Made by a program: the position numbers and the translations under genes. Below the pieces are notes generated by a model. It saw only the letters and a program-made list of their open reading frames with translations. It searched no databases and was not told the DNA's origin. Below, piece by piece: positions 41,732 to 49,513 of a DNA stretch of 58,049 bases. The stretch's first letter is position 1; each line of letters starts with the position of its first letter. Source of the DNA: a candidate division WS1 bacterium (lineage in GTDB: Bacteria > Armatimonadota > Zipacnadia > Zipacnadales > UBA5352); NCBI GenBank assembly GCA_003566775.1, contig PXBW01000253.1, positions 1 through 58,049 of the forward strand, read 5' to 3'.

Positions 41732-43561
41732 TCACTCCACCGTTACGGTCTTCGCCAGGTTCCGCGGCTGATCGATCTCTCTGCCCAGCATGTCGGAGAT
41801 ATGATATGCCAGCAGTTGCAGCGGGATCGCAGCCGTGATCGGTGAGATCAGCTCCGGGCACTCCGGAATCCAGAGCACATCGTCCGCCTGCCGCGTGATC
41901 TCGGCATCCCCATCCATGGCCACTGCGACCACCGGACCGGAGCGAGCCTTCACTTCCTGAATGTTGCCGATCATCTTCTCATAAACTTCACCCTCCACGG
42001 CGATTGCCACCGTGAACAGGTTCGGCTCGATCAGCGCGATCGGGCCATGCTTCATCTCGCCCGCCGAGTAACCCTCCGCATGAATGTATGAGATCTCCTT
42101 GAGCTTCAGTGCTCCTTCGAGCGCCGACGGGACGTTTACCCCGCGAGCGAGATAGAACGCGTCGGGTGCCTCATAGTACTTCGACGCGACCTCCCTGATA
42201 TCATCCTCGCGATCGATGAGTTCCTGAGTCTGCTCGGGCACTCCGAGCATCGACGCACGCAGATCCCTCAGATCCTCCTCGTTAGCCGTGCCGCGCACCG
42301 CGGCGAAGTGCGTCGCCATCATGGTGAGCGTCAGTAGCTGAAGCGTGTAAGCCTTCGTCGAGGCCACGCCGATCTCAGGCCCCGCCTGAATGTACACGAC
42401 CCCATCGGATTCGCGCGCGATTGAGCTGTCAACGGTGTTCACCACTGAGACTACCTTCGCGCCCTTATCCTTGAGTTCGCGCAGGGCCACGAGCGTGTCG
42501 GCGGTCTCCCCCGACTGACTCACCACGATTGCGAGCGTGTCCTCCAGAACGACCGGGTCACGAGCGCGCAACTCGGCTGCGAGGTCACACTCGGCGGGGA
42601 CGCGTGCCAGCTTCTCCATCAGGAAGCGACCGACGAGGCCCGCATGATAGGCCGTGCCGCAGGCTGTGAAGACGATCTTGCGCAGCCCCCTGATCTCATC
42701 TTCGGTCATATTCAGACCGTCGAGCTTGATCGGGCTGTCCGCGTCGGTGAGCCTCCCGAGCAGACACTCGCGCATCGCGGAAGGCTGCTCGTGGATTTCC
42801 TTGTGCATGAAGTGCTTATGCCCACCCTTTTCGGCCGCGTCGGCCGGCCACGGGATCTGATAAGGCTCATGCTCGATGGGATTGCCATCGAGATCTGTCA
42901 GCACGATATCGTGTCGAGTGAGGACCGCCATCTCGTCATCATCGATAACGTAGACTCTATCGGTCCACTCGCGAACTGCGCCCATGTCTGAAGCGATGAA
43001 GTTCTCGCCGTCGCCGATGCCAACCACCAGAGGTGAGAAGCGCCGCGCGGCCACCATCTGATCGGGATCGTCGGCACAGACGATCCCGAGTGCGAAGGCT
43101 CCTTCGAGGTCTTTCACAGCGCGCCGGAATGCGGCTGCAAGATCGCCTTTGTAATACTTATCGACAAGATGAGCTATTACTTCAGTGTCGGTTTCCGAAG
43201 CGAACTCGTAACCCTCTTCCTGCAGGGAATCGCGCAGGTCGGCGTAGTTCTCGATGATGCCATTGTGTACAACGGCGATACGACCATCCATCGATGTGTG
43301 GGGATGGGAGTTTACCTCGGAGGGTTTGCCGTGTGTCGCCCAGCGCGTATGGCCGATGCCCATGGTCCCGCTCAGTGGATTCTCCGCGAGCGCCTCCGCG
43401 AGCCCGTCGAGCTTGCCGACGACCTTTACGATCTCCAACCCACCATTCTCAGCCACCGCTATACCTGCAGAGTCGTACCCTCGGTACTCGAGCCGTCTCA
43501 GACCCGCAACGCATACCTCCGTCGCGGGCCTGTCTCCGATATATCCAACAATACCGCACAT
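41732..43561 (-). CDS. glmS: Glutamine-fructose-6-phosphate aminotransferase (isomerising)
   Basis: A 609-residue cytoplasmic enzyme that makes glucosamine-6-phosphate, the first committed precursor of peptidoglycan and LPS. The class II glutaminase domain begins MCGIVGYIGDRPATEV with the nucleophilic Cys1 after removal of Met. The two SIS isomerase domains follow, with CGTAYHAG, SQSGETADT and ARGVNVPSALEGALKLKEISYIH. The C-terminus is QPRNLAKTVTVE, as expected. Third gene of the cdaA-cdaR-glmS transcript. No glmS ribozyme fits the 83 bases before it. AAGGAAG precedes the ATG at 43561. Confidence 0.97.
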   Translation of the reverse strand: MCGIVGYIGDRPATEVCVAGLRRLEYRGYDSAGIAVAENGGLEIVKVVGKLDGLAEALAENPLSGTMGIGHTRWATHGKPSEVNSHPHTSMDGRIAVVHNGIIENYADLRDSLQEEGYEFASETDTEVIAHLVDKYYKGDLAAAFRRAVKDLEGAFALGIVCADDPDQMVAARRFSPLVVGIGDGENFIASDMGAVREWTDRVYVIDDDEMAVLTRHDIVLTDLDGNPIEHEPYQIPWPADAAEKGGHKHFMHKEIHEQPSAMRECLLGRLTDADSPIKLDGLNMTEDEIRGLRKIVFTACGTAYHAGLVGRFLMEKLARVPAECDLAAELRARDPVVLEDTLAIVVSQSGETADTLVALRELKDKGAKVVSVVNTVDSSIARESDGVVYIQAGPEIGVASTKAYTLQLLTLTMMATHFAAVRGTANEEDLRDLRASMLGVPEQTQELIDREDDIREVASKYYEAPDAFYLARGVNVPSALEGALKLKEISYIHAEGYSAGEMKHGPIALIEPNLFTVAIAVEGEVYEKMIGNIQEVKARSGPVVAVAMDGDAEITRQADDVLWIPECPELISPITAAIPLQLLAYHISDMLGREIDQPRNLAKTVTVE

Positions 43562-43644
43562 AGGTTGGTCTTCCTTTCAGCACAATCTGCGTGATTACTC
43601 ACCGCGGTCGCCGGAGGCCACCCGGTGTTGACGTATTGTGACGT

Positions 43645-44745
43645 TCAAGGCTGCCCCGGTTCGGTCGTTCCACCTTCAGGAGCATCCTCGGGATCATCTC
43701 GCTCCGGGGCGTCCTCCAGTGCGGGACCATTCTCCTGATTCTCCGCAGGCGGAGCGGGTTCCTGCCGGGGATCGTCCACTGCATCCGGATCGGGTTCGGG
43801 CGGAGGATCAGGCGCGGTCGGTGGAGAGGGGACAGGCCGGGTCGTCACTGAGACCGATACGGAAGCGGAGCCCAACACCGCGAGCCCCGAGGGCACGTTG
43901 AGAGGGACCGCGTGAGCGCGGGTGCCGCGCAGCCCGGAGATATCTACCAGCGCGGTCGATACTGATGTAACTGCATCGAGTCCTTCATCACCGGCGATGG
44001 TGACGACGGTGGGAGTGACCGAAACCTCGGTGACCTGATAGCCGGATGGCGGATCTCCAACCACCGGCCTCACCGGAACAGTGCGCACACTCATCTGACT
44101 CACCTCGACCTCGACCGTGGCCTCGGGAGGGTCCAGTGTGACGCCGGCGACAGTCTGATCGCGCTGATCTCGCGCCTCCAGCGGCGCCGAGAAGGAGACC
44201 GATGAGTTAAGCCCGGATGTATCCACGATCACCACAGCCCTGGTGACGTCTCGTACGATGCTGGTGGCGCCACGGACGGTCACCTCGGCGGGTTCGACCG
44301 AAATCTGCTCGACGATGAATCCGGCCGCGGGTTCGCCGCGTCGCTCATGGTCGACCGGTCTCTGCCGGTGGATGATGCTGTCAAGCTCCACCTGGGCGCT
44401 GGATTGGTAGCCGGGGATGACCGTGACGCCAAGGGGAACTCCGGCCACTCGCAGCGGAACCTCATTGCTCCCCACCGTGGCATTCCTCAGATTCGCCTCC
44501 ATCCGCAAATTGCCCAGTTGCGCCTGTTCGATCGCGCGTTGGCGCCCGCGGATGCGAAGCTCCACTGAACTCGGTGTCACATCGATGATCTGAAGCTCTT
44601 CGGGCTCGTTGACCGGCACCACCGGCACACTGATCGCCTGCGTGGTCTGAGGATCCTCCGTGCCCAGCACGAATAACCACATGATGATGGCCGCGATGAC
44701 GGCCAGCAGCTTAACGGGCCAGTTCGCAGTAATCCTTTCCATCAT
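43645..44745 (-). CDS. cdaR: YbbR/CdaR-family regulator of the diadenylate cyclase
   Basis: A 366-residue membrane-anchored protein. The N-terminal helix WPVKLLAVIAAIIMWLFVLG is followed by several YbbR repeats, recognisable as VPVVPVNEPEELQIIDVTPSSVELRIRG, ISVEPAEVTVRGATSIV and VSVTPTVVTIAGDEGLDAV. A long proline- and glutamate-rich tail of about 60 residues ends the protein. YbbR proteins bind and regulate CdaA in Firmicutes. It starts 33 bases after cdaA, and its N-terminal MERITANWPVKLLAV is typical. The acidic, proline-rich tail could contact the cell wall. Confidence 0.92.
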   Translation of the reverse strand: MMERITANWPVKLLAVIAAIIMWLFVLGTEDPQTTQAISVPVVPVNEPEELQIIDVTPSSVELRIRGRQRAIEQAQLGNLRMEANLRNATVGSNEVPLRVAGVPLGVTVIPGYQSSAQVELDSIIHRQRPVDHERRGEPAAGFIVEQISVEPAEVTVRGATSIVRDVTRAVVIVDTSGLNSSVSFSAPLEARDQRDQTVAGVTLDPPEATVEVEVSQMSVRTVPVRPVVGDPPSGYQVTEVSVTPTVVTIAGDEGLDAVTSVSTALVDISGLRGTRAHAVPLNVPSGLAVLGSASVSVSVTTRPVPSPPTAPDPPPEPDPDAVDDPRQEPAPPAENQENGPALEDAPERDDPEDAPEGGTTEPGQP

Positions 44746-44778
44746 GCCGATCCGCTCTATCCTTTCCCGGTCAGCAAC

Positions 44779-45597
44779 CTACCGACGCCAGAAGAGCAGG
44801 CGCGACCGGTCGTCCTGTTCCTCGAAGAGACGGTTGAGGCGCTCGGCGATCTCCGTGCGCTCGAGATCGGGGCTGAGGTTACCCTCCACCGCAAGAGAGA
44901 TCGCACCGGTCTCCTCAGATACTACGACGCACACCGCGTCGGTGCGTTCAGAAAGCCCGAGTGCCGCGCGATGTCGCATCCCGGTGGCAACTGAGACACC
45001 GGGCTGCTCGGAATGGGGCAGCACGCAGCCCGCGGCCACGATTACGTCGTCACGAATCACCACGGCTCCGTCGTGAAGGGGCGTATTGGGATAGAAGATG
45101 GTTATCAGTGCGTCCACCGACACGCGGGCATTGAGCGTCTTGCCGGTACGCGTGATGTCCATCAGCCCGCTCTGACGCTGCAATACGATCAGCGCGCCGA
45201 TGCGTCGATCGGACATCTCCTCAGCAGCATCGACGATCTCATTGATCACGCGTTGCGCCCTCTCCGCCTCGACGCTGCCGAAGCTGAAGCCCAGCACCCC
45301 GGCTCTGCCCAGCCGTTCGAGTGCCATCCGCAGTTCAGGTTGAAAGATCACGACCAGCGCGATAACACCGGGCAACACGAGCTGCCGCAGCATCCAGTTC
45401 AGGGTCGGTAACCATGAGGTGGCCCACAGCAGTGCGAGCACGATCAGCAGACCGCGGATAACCGAACTGCCCCGCGTACCCTGGAGCAGTAACAGACCGC
45501 GGTAGATGATATAAGCGACCACCAGAATGTCGAGTATATCGATAATGCGGACGCTGAGGAGGGTGGCGATTAGCTGTCCCGCGACTCCAGAACCCAT
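44779..45597 (-). CDS. cdaA: Diadenylate cyclase CdaA (c-di-AMP synthase)
   Basis: A 272-residue membrane protein that joins two ATP into cyclic di-AMP. Three N-terminal transmembrane helices (ILDILVVAYIIYRGLLLL, IRGLLIVLALLWATSWLP and LPGVIALVVIFQPELR) precede the DAC domain. The domain carries the two defining motifs: DGA in PNTPLHDGAVVIRD and RHR in TGMRHRAALG. The substrate loop is GLSERTDAVCVVVSEETG. It is the first gene of cdaA-cdaR-glmS, behind a TTGACG-17-TATATT promoter. Its counterpart phosphodiesterase is encoded at 760-3003. Confidence 0.96.
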   Translation of the reverse strand: MGSGVAGQLIATLLSVRIIDILDILVVAYIIYRGLLLLQGTRGSSVIRGLLIVLALLWATSWLPTLNWMLRQLVLPGVIALVVIFQPELRMALERLGRAGVLGFSFGSVEAERAQRVINEIVDAAEEMSDRRIGALIVLQRQSGLMDITRTGKTLNARVSVDALITIFYPNTPLHDGAVVIRDDVIVAAGCVLPHSEQPGVSVATGMRHRAALGLSERTDAVCVVVSEETGAISLAVEGNLSPDLERTEIAERLNRLFEEQDDRSRLLFWRR

Positions 45598-45657
45598 CGA
45601 GTCTGCCCTGTATATGCGGCGATTGCCCCTGAAAGCATACGGCGAGGATGTGGTGCG

Positions 45658-45686
45658 AATATAGCACAGTATTGCTTTACCGTCAA
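45658..45686 (-). promoter_or_regulatory. Promoter of the cdaA-cdaR-glmS operon
   Basis: On the minus strand TTGACG (45686-45681) and TATATT (45663-45658) are spaced exactly 17 bases, nearly consensus. Transcription would begin close to 45651, giving a leader of about 54 bases before the cdaA start. Confidence 0.7.
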
Positions 45687-45745
45687 CGTTTGAGCGGGCA
45701 CTGTGCAGACAGGTGTGGTGAGGCTACTCAACGGAGAGTGTGACC

Positions 45746-46591
45746 CTATTCGCCTCCACCGAGCGACTCACCGGGCTCCCTGATAGCGTCTTCGTTAACC
45801 ATCTGCTCCCTTATCAACACCGCGGGCAGCGTGTTGATAAGGATGGAGATGTCCATCCACAGATTACGGTGTTTGAGATAGTAGAGATCCGACGCAGTCT
45901 TGATCCAACTGCTGAACTCGCACCCGGCATACCCGTGCCGCACCTGTGACCAGCCGGTGATTCCCGGTAGTGCACGATGGCGATCGTCGTAATGCGGGAT
46001 CTTCTTCCGCAATCGCTCGACGATCGGCACCTGCTCGGGACGGGGCCCAACCAGACTCATCTTCCCCAGCAGCACACTGAAGAACTGAGGAAACTCGTCA
46101 ATATGGTAGCGCCGCATGAAGGCGCCGAAGCCGAAGATGCGGTCCTCTTCTTCATTTGCCCAGCGCGCCTCATCGTTCCTGTCCACATGCATAGTGCGGA
46201 ACTTTCTCAACGAGAAGACCTGTCCGTTCAGTCCGACTCGCTTCTGCGTGAAGAACACCGGACCGGGCGACTGGATCCGAATGCCCAGCGCCACGAACGG
46301 CAATGTAAGCACAACGATCAGTGAACCGATCAGCCCACCCAGCAGATCAATGAGTCTCTTGAGAAGCAGGTACGCTCTAGAGCTTTTCTGACTGCCGGAC
46401 TCTCCGTTACGAAGCGGGCAGAGTAACCCGCGCGCCTCATGGCAGATAGGAGTGCGTTGATCGATGCTGCGCAGATTCCGCAGACGCTCGGCGATGTCGT
46501 CTGCAGCGAATGCATCTTCGCTTACGATATCGATGCAGGTGGAGCAGATCTCCTCCTCATTGTCAGGCAACGAACCCGTCACAGCGCTCAT
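45746..46591 (-). CDS. Bacterial sugar transferase (undecaprenyl-phosphate sugar-1-phosphate transferase)
   Basis: Membrane-bound initiating glycosyltransferase that loads a sugar phosphate onto undecaprenyl phosphate for exopolysaccharide or O-antigen synthesis. The catalytic core begins KRLIDLLGGLIGSLIVV. It has FSLRKFRTMHVDR, FPQFFSVLLGKMSLVGPRPE and GITGWSQVR, all diagnostic. The N-terminal part upstream of the first helix is unusual, with CSTC and further cysteines (CPL). The start is uncertain: ATG 46591 has a GGAG immediately adjacent; a TTG at 46714 would add 41 residues including CCEE and CCPG. No other polysaccharide genes are nearby. Confidence 0.88.
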   Translation of the reverse strand: MSAVTGSLPDNEEEICSTCIDIVSEDAFAADDIAERLRNLRSIDQRTPICHEARGLLCPLRNGESGSQKSSRAYLLLKRLIDLLGGLIGSLIVVLTLPFVALGIRIQSPGPVFFTQKRVGLNGQVFSLRKFRTMHVDRNDEARWANEEEDRIFGFGAFMRRYHIDEFPQFFSVLLGKMSLVGPRPEQVPIVERLRKKIPHYDDRHRALPGITGWSQVRHGYAGCEFSSWIKTASDLYYLKHRNLWMDISILINTLPAVLIREQMVNEDAIREPGESLGGGE

Positions 46592-46851
46592 CTCCAGTTT
46601 CGGCCGACAGAGATCCCTGTCGGAACGGACACCATATTCTCCGGGACAGCAACGCTTCCCTTCCGCATTCCTCAAAGTCTCCTCACAGCATATCCGGCTT
46701 TCGGCGAATGTCAAGTCACCACCGGCATCGCCGACCGCTCGGATCGTGACGGATCGTCAGGGTTAGACAGATACCGCCTTGATTTGTGTCGGCTTCTCGT
46801 TGCTCTCAGTTACTATTCTTCTGACCTCAGGAACCAAGCTTCGACTCGCGA

Positions 46852-46882
46852 GGATGCGCCATCGCGTCACCCTGGCGCATCC
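46852..46882. terminator. Hairpin downstream of the DUF1080 gene
   Basis: GGATGCGCCA (46852-46861) and TGGCGCATCC (46873-46882) pair perfectly over ten bases with an 11-base loop. It lies about 75 bases past the DUF1080 stop in its direction of transcription. The remaining part of the gap 46592-46956 shows no recognisable gene. Confidence 0.45.
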
Positions 46883-46956
46883 CCGCGCTCCTTTCTTCTA
46901 TACCCTGCGCCCGAGCCCATCATACATCGAAGCGATCAGAAGCGCTCGGTGCAGCA

Positions 46957-47709
46957 TCAACCCTCGTCATAGTCTTGCAATGGCCGGTACCATATGTTAC
47001 GGAAGCGCACGAGATCACGGTGGTCCTGCAACTCGAGCGGACCGACCTCATCGTGCGGCTCGTACTCCGTTACGACCTTATGCGAGGTAACCCCGCGCGG
47101 TTCAGTCGCGTGATGCAGCACAACGCCGTTAAGCAGCACGGTGACCCGGGCAGGTCGAACCAGTTCTTCACCATCGAAACGCGGACCCTCCCAGATAATA
47201 TCATATACCTGCCATTCGCCGGGGGGGCGGCATGCATTCACAAGCGGCGGATACTGGCCGTAGATCGCACCGGTCGCGCCGTCCGCATACGTCGGGTTAT
47301 CGTAACAGTCCAGAACCTGAATCTCGTAGCGTCCCATCAGGAAGACGCCCGAGTTCCCTCGGCCCTGACTGTCGCCGGTGATCTCCTCGGGGGCACGCCA
47401 CTCCACGTGAAGCTGGCAGTCGCCGAACTCCTCTTTGGTGCGGATAGAGCCGGTTCCCGGAACCACCTCCATGTAACCATTCTCAACCTTCCACTGAGCC
47501 TCCCCGCCCTCCTCGCCCGCGCTCTCCCAACCTGAAAGATCGGTGCCGTCAAACAGCACAATCGCATCGGACGGCGGCCGCCCGGGCTCCCCCTGCGTGC
47601 TGGGTGTGCCTGGATCGACCACCGGAGGTTGCGGCCTCTCGCCATCATGCACATGCCACCTGGTTCCCGGGAGTATCGGTGTGTCATCATAACCTATGCT
47701 CTCGGCCAT
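46957..47709 (-). CDS. DUF1080 protein (3-keto-disaccharide hydrolase-like)
   Basis: A 250-residue LamG-like jelly-roll protein. The family opening is DAIVLFDGTDLSGWESAGEEGG, followed by WKVENGYMEVVPGTG, ELHVEWRAP-type QLHVEWRAPEEITGDSQGRGNSGVFLMGRYEIQVLDCYDN (only its diagnostic parts matter) and a closing LQDHRDLVRFRNIWYRPL. Family members act on 3-keto-glycosides or bind glycans. It has no obvious signal peptide, so it may be cytoplasmic. The GGAGGG at the start is strong. It is probably cotranscribed with no other gene; its leader contains the low-complexity repeat. Confidence 0.85.
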   Translation of the reverse strand: MAESIGYDDTPILPGTRWHVHDGERPQPPVVDPGTPSTQGEPGRPPSDAIVLFDGTDLSGWESAGEEGGEAQWKVENGYMEVVPGTGSIRTKEEFGDCQLHVEWRAPEEITGDSQGRGNSGVFLMGRYEIQVLDCYDNPTYADGATGAIYGQYPPLVNACRPPGEWQVYDIIWEGPRFDGEELVRPARVTVLLNGVVLHHATEPRGVTSHKVVTEYEPHDEVGPLELQDHRDLVRFRNIWYRPLQDYDEG

Positions 47710-47722
47710 CTTCGTACCCTCC

Positions 47723-47815
47723 TGTAACGGCGGTAAAGTCAGCTACCGCAGCAAGAACAGCAACTGCAGTAACGACGTGCGGCTCAGCAACTGTCACCTT
47801 GCTGCCTGTTGATGC
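47723..47815. repeat. Low-complexity repeat in DUF1080 leader
   Basis: Rich in variants of GCAGTAACG, GCAACTG and GTTGCTG-like triplets, similar to 17611-17670 but inverted. It occupies most of the leader upstream of the DUF1080 start. No coding role is apparent. Confidence 0.35.
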
Positions 47816-47881
47816 TGAACGGTGCATCGCTACGACATGGAGATGCCGGCTCGCAAAAGATCCCGTAGCCCACGCGCTACA

Positions 47882-49186
47882 TTACTCCTCCATCAACGCA
47901 TCCGCGTTCTCGGCGGCCTTGCGATAAGCCAGTGCGTGCTCCTCGATGATCTGCGGTCGGTAATGCTTGAACCACGGAATCGAATAGCAAAGCTCCGGCA
48001 TCGCCTCTGTCACTGGCAGCGAACCTTCCGACTGCCGTAGATCCCGGTCGGAGTTGGCGATACGCGTCGGCTTCCCGTGGCGGTAGATGTCCGCCTCGTT
48101 GAGCAGTGGGTGTAGATGCAGTGGGAAGTTCGCGCCCGGGCTGCAGACGGCGCCCTCGGCCTGAACCGCTTCGGCGAACCTGGCGATCGGCAGCCCGCCC
48201 AACTCCTCCGGCTCGTAGAGGCCATGAGCGGCGTACCATCCGCCCATCGTCGATGCGGAATCCGCAGGGGGGCGATGCGACTTCACTCCGGGAACGTCCT
48301 CGAGGAGATCCCAGAAGTAATTCATCGCTCGCTGAATCTCCTCCATTCGCTCCCGATAGCGCTTCAGTTGCACGCGACCGACCGCCGAAGACATCTGATG
48401 CATTCGGTACTTCGACGAGCCCCAGGGCAGCCCCACGAACGGTTTCAGGTCCGGTTCGGTGATGATACTCTCATCCACCTCGCCCGTCCACTGCGTCGCG
48501 CGAGTGCGTCCGTAATGCCCCCAGGCGATGCAGCGCTCCCAGATCTGCCGATCGTTGGTGACCATCATGCCTCCCTCGCCTACCGCCAGCGACTTGCCGC
48601 TCATCACCGACATGCAACCGACATGGCCGATAGTGCCCACGAGCCGTCCCCTGTACAGTCCTCCATGCGCGTGCGAAACGTCCTCTATCACCTTGAGATC
48701 GTGTTTCTCGGCGATCTCCATAATTGGATCCATCTCCGCCGGATAGCCGCAGTAATGCACCGGCACAATCGCCTTGGTCCGGTCGGTGATGCGGTGTTCG
48801 ATATCATTGGGATCGATGTTCATCGTCTCGAACTCGACGTCGGCGAAAACGATGGTCGCCTGCAGAGTGAAAGCGGGCAGAGCGGTAGCCCAGTAGGTGA
48901 GGCTGGGCGCAATAATCTCGTCGCCGGCTCCGACGCCGCATGCCCACATTGCCGATTGCAGCGATGCGGTGCCGCTGGAGAAGCCCAGTGCATAATCGGT
49001 GCCGTGCCACTCGGCGAACTCAGCCTCGAACTGCTCGGTGACATCGCGCGCCGACATCGCCCGACGCCGCAGAACATCGAGGACCGCCTGCTCATCCTCC
49101 TCAGTGATAATCGGCCAGGTGAAGGTGTCTTCAGGATCAGTCTGCACGGCCTTCGGTCCGCCATTAAGTGCAAGAGTCTCGGACAT
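47882..49186 (-). CDS. DegT/DnrJ/EryC1-family aminotransferase
   Basis: PLP-dependent sugar aminotransferase of 434 residues. It starts SETLALNGGPKAV. The family features are FSSGTASLQSAMWACGVGAGDEIIAPSLTYWATA, the internal aldimine lysine in MSVMSGKSLAVGEGGMM, and HYCGYPAEMDPIMEIA. Such enzymes aminate a keto sugar or nucleotide sugar. The start at 49186 fits the family; a GTG at 49231 with a strong GGGGAG could add 15 residues. It lies in a group of sugar-related genes on this strand. Confidence 0.9.
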   Translation of the reverse strand: MSETLALNGGPKAVQTDPEDTFTWPIITEEDEQAVLDVLRRRAMSARDVTEQFEAEFAEWHGTDYALGFSSGTASLQSAMWACGVGAGDEIIAPSLTYWATALPAFTLQATIVFADVEFETMNIDPNDIEHRITDRTKAIVPVHYCGYPAEMDPIMEIAEKHDLKVIEDVSHAHGGLYRGRLVGTIGHVGCMSVMSGKSLAVGEGGMMVTNDRQIWERCIAWGHYGRTRATQWTGEVDESIITEPDLKPFVGLPWGSSKYRMHQMSSAVGRVQLKRYRERMEEIQRAMNYFWDLLEDVPGVKSHRPPADSASTMGGWYAAHGLYEPEELGGLPIARFAEAVQAEGAVCSPGANFPLHLHPLLNEADIYRHGKPTRIANSDRDLRQSEGSLPVTEAMPELCYSIPWFKHYRPQIIEEHALAYRKAAENADALMEE

Positions 49187-49513
49187 CTGCCTCAACGCTC
49201 CCGTAGTTGCAGTCTCACAGCTCTTCACCACAGTCTCCCCTTCAATGCCGGGAGTTGATTACCTCCATTCTCCTCGATCTGCATCAGAGCCTCATGGTAG
49301 CGAATCTGTTCCACAGATGAGAGCAATCAGCTCACGTTACGTCTGGGCGGCTCCGACCTCCACCCGCGTCGGAGACAGTCCAATAGGTCCTTAGGCCAGA
49401 TCGGCCACTCCTCCAATCTTCTGCGTGCCACCGCCACCCCTGCGGCGCAACAGGGAATGCGCCGAAAGGAATCGCGTCATCCCAGGCTCGACTGTCTGAA
49501 GCCCCCCACGAGG

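Noticed and set aside
43562-43644. Possible glmS ribozyme ahead of glmS.
   Set aside because: Only 83 bases lie between cdaR and glmS, too few for the roughly 150-base ribozyme, and no conserved core was seen.
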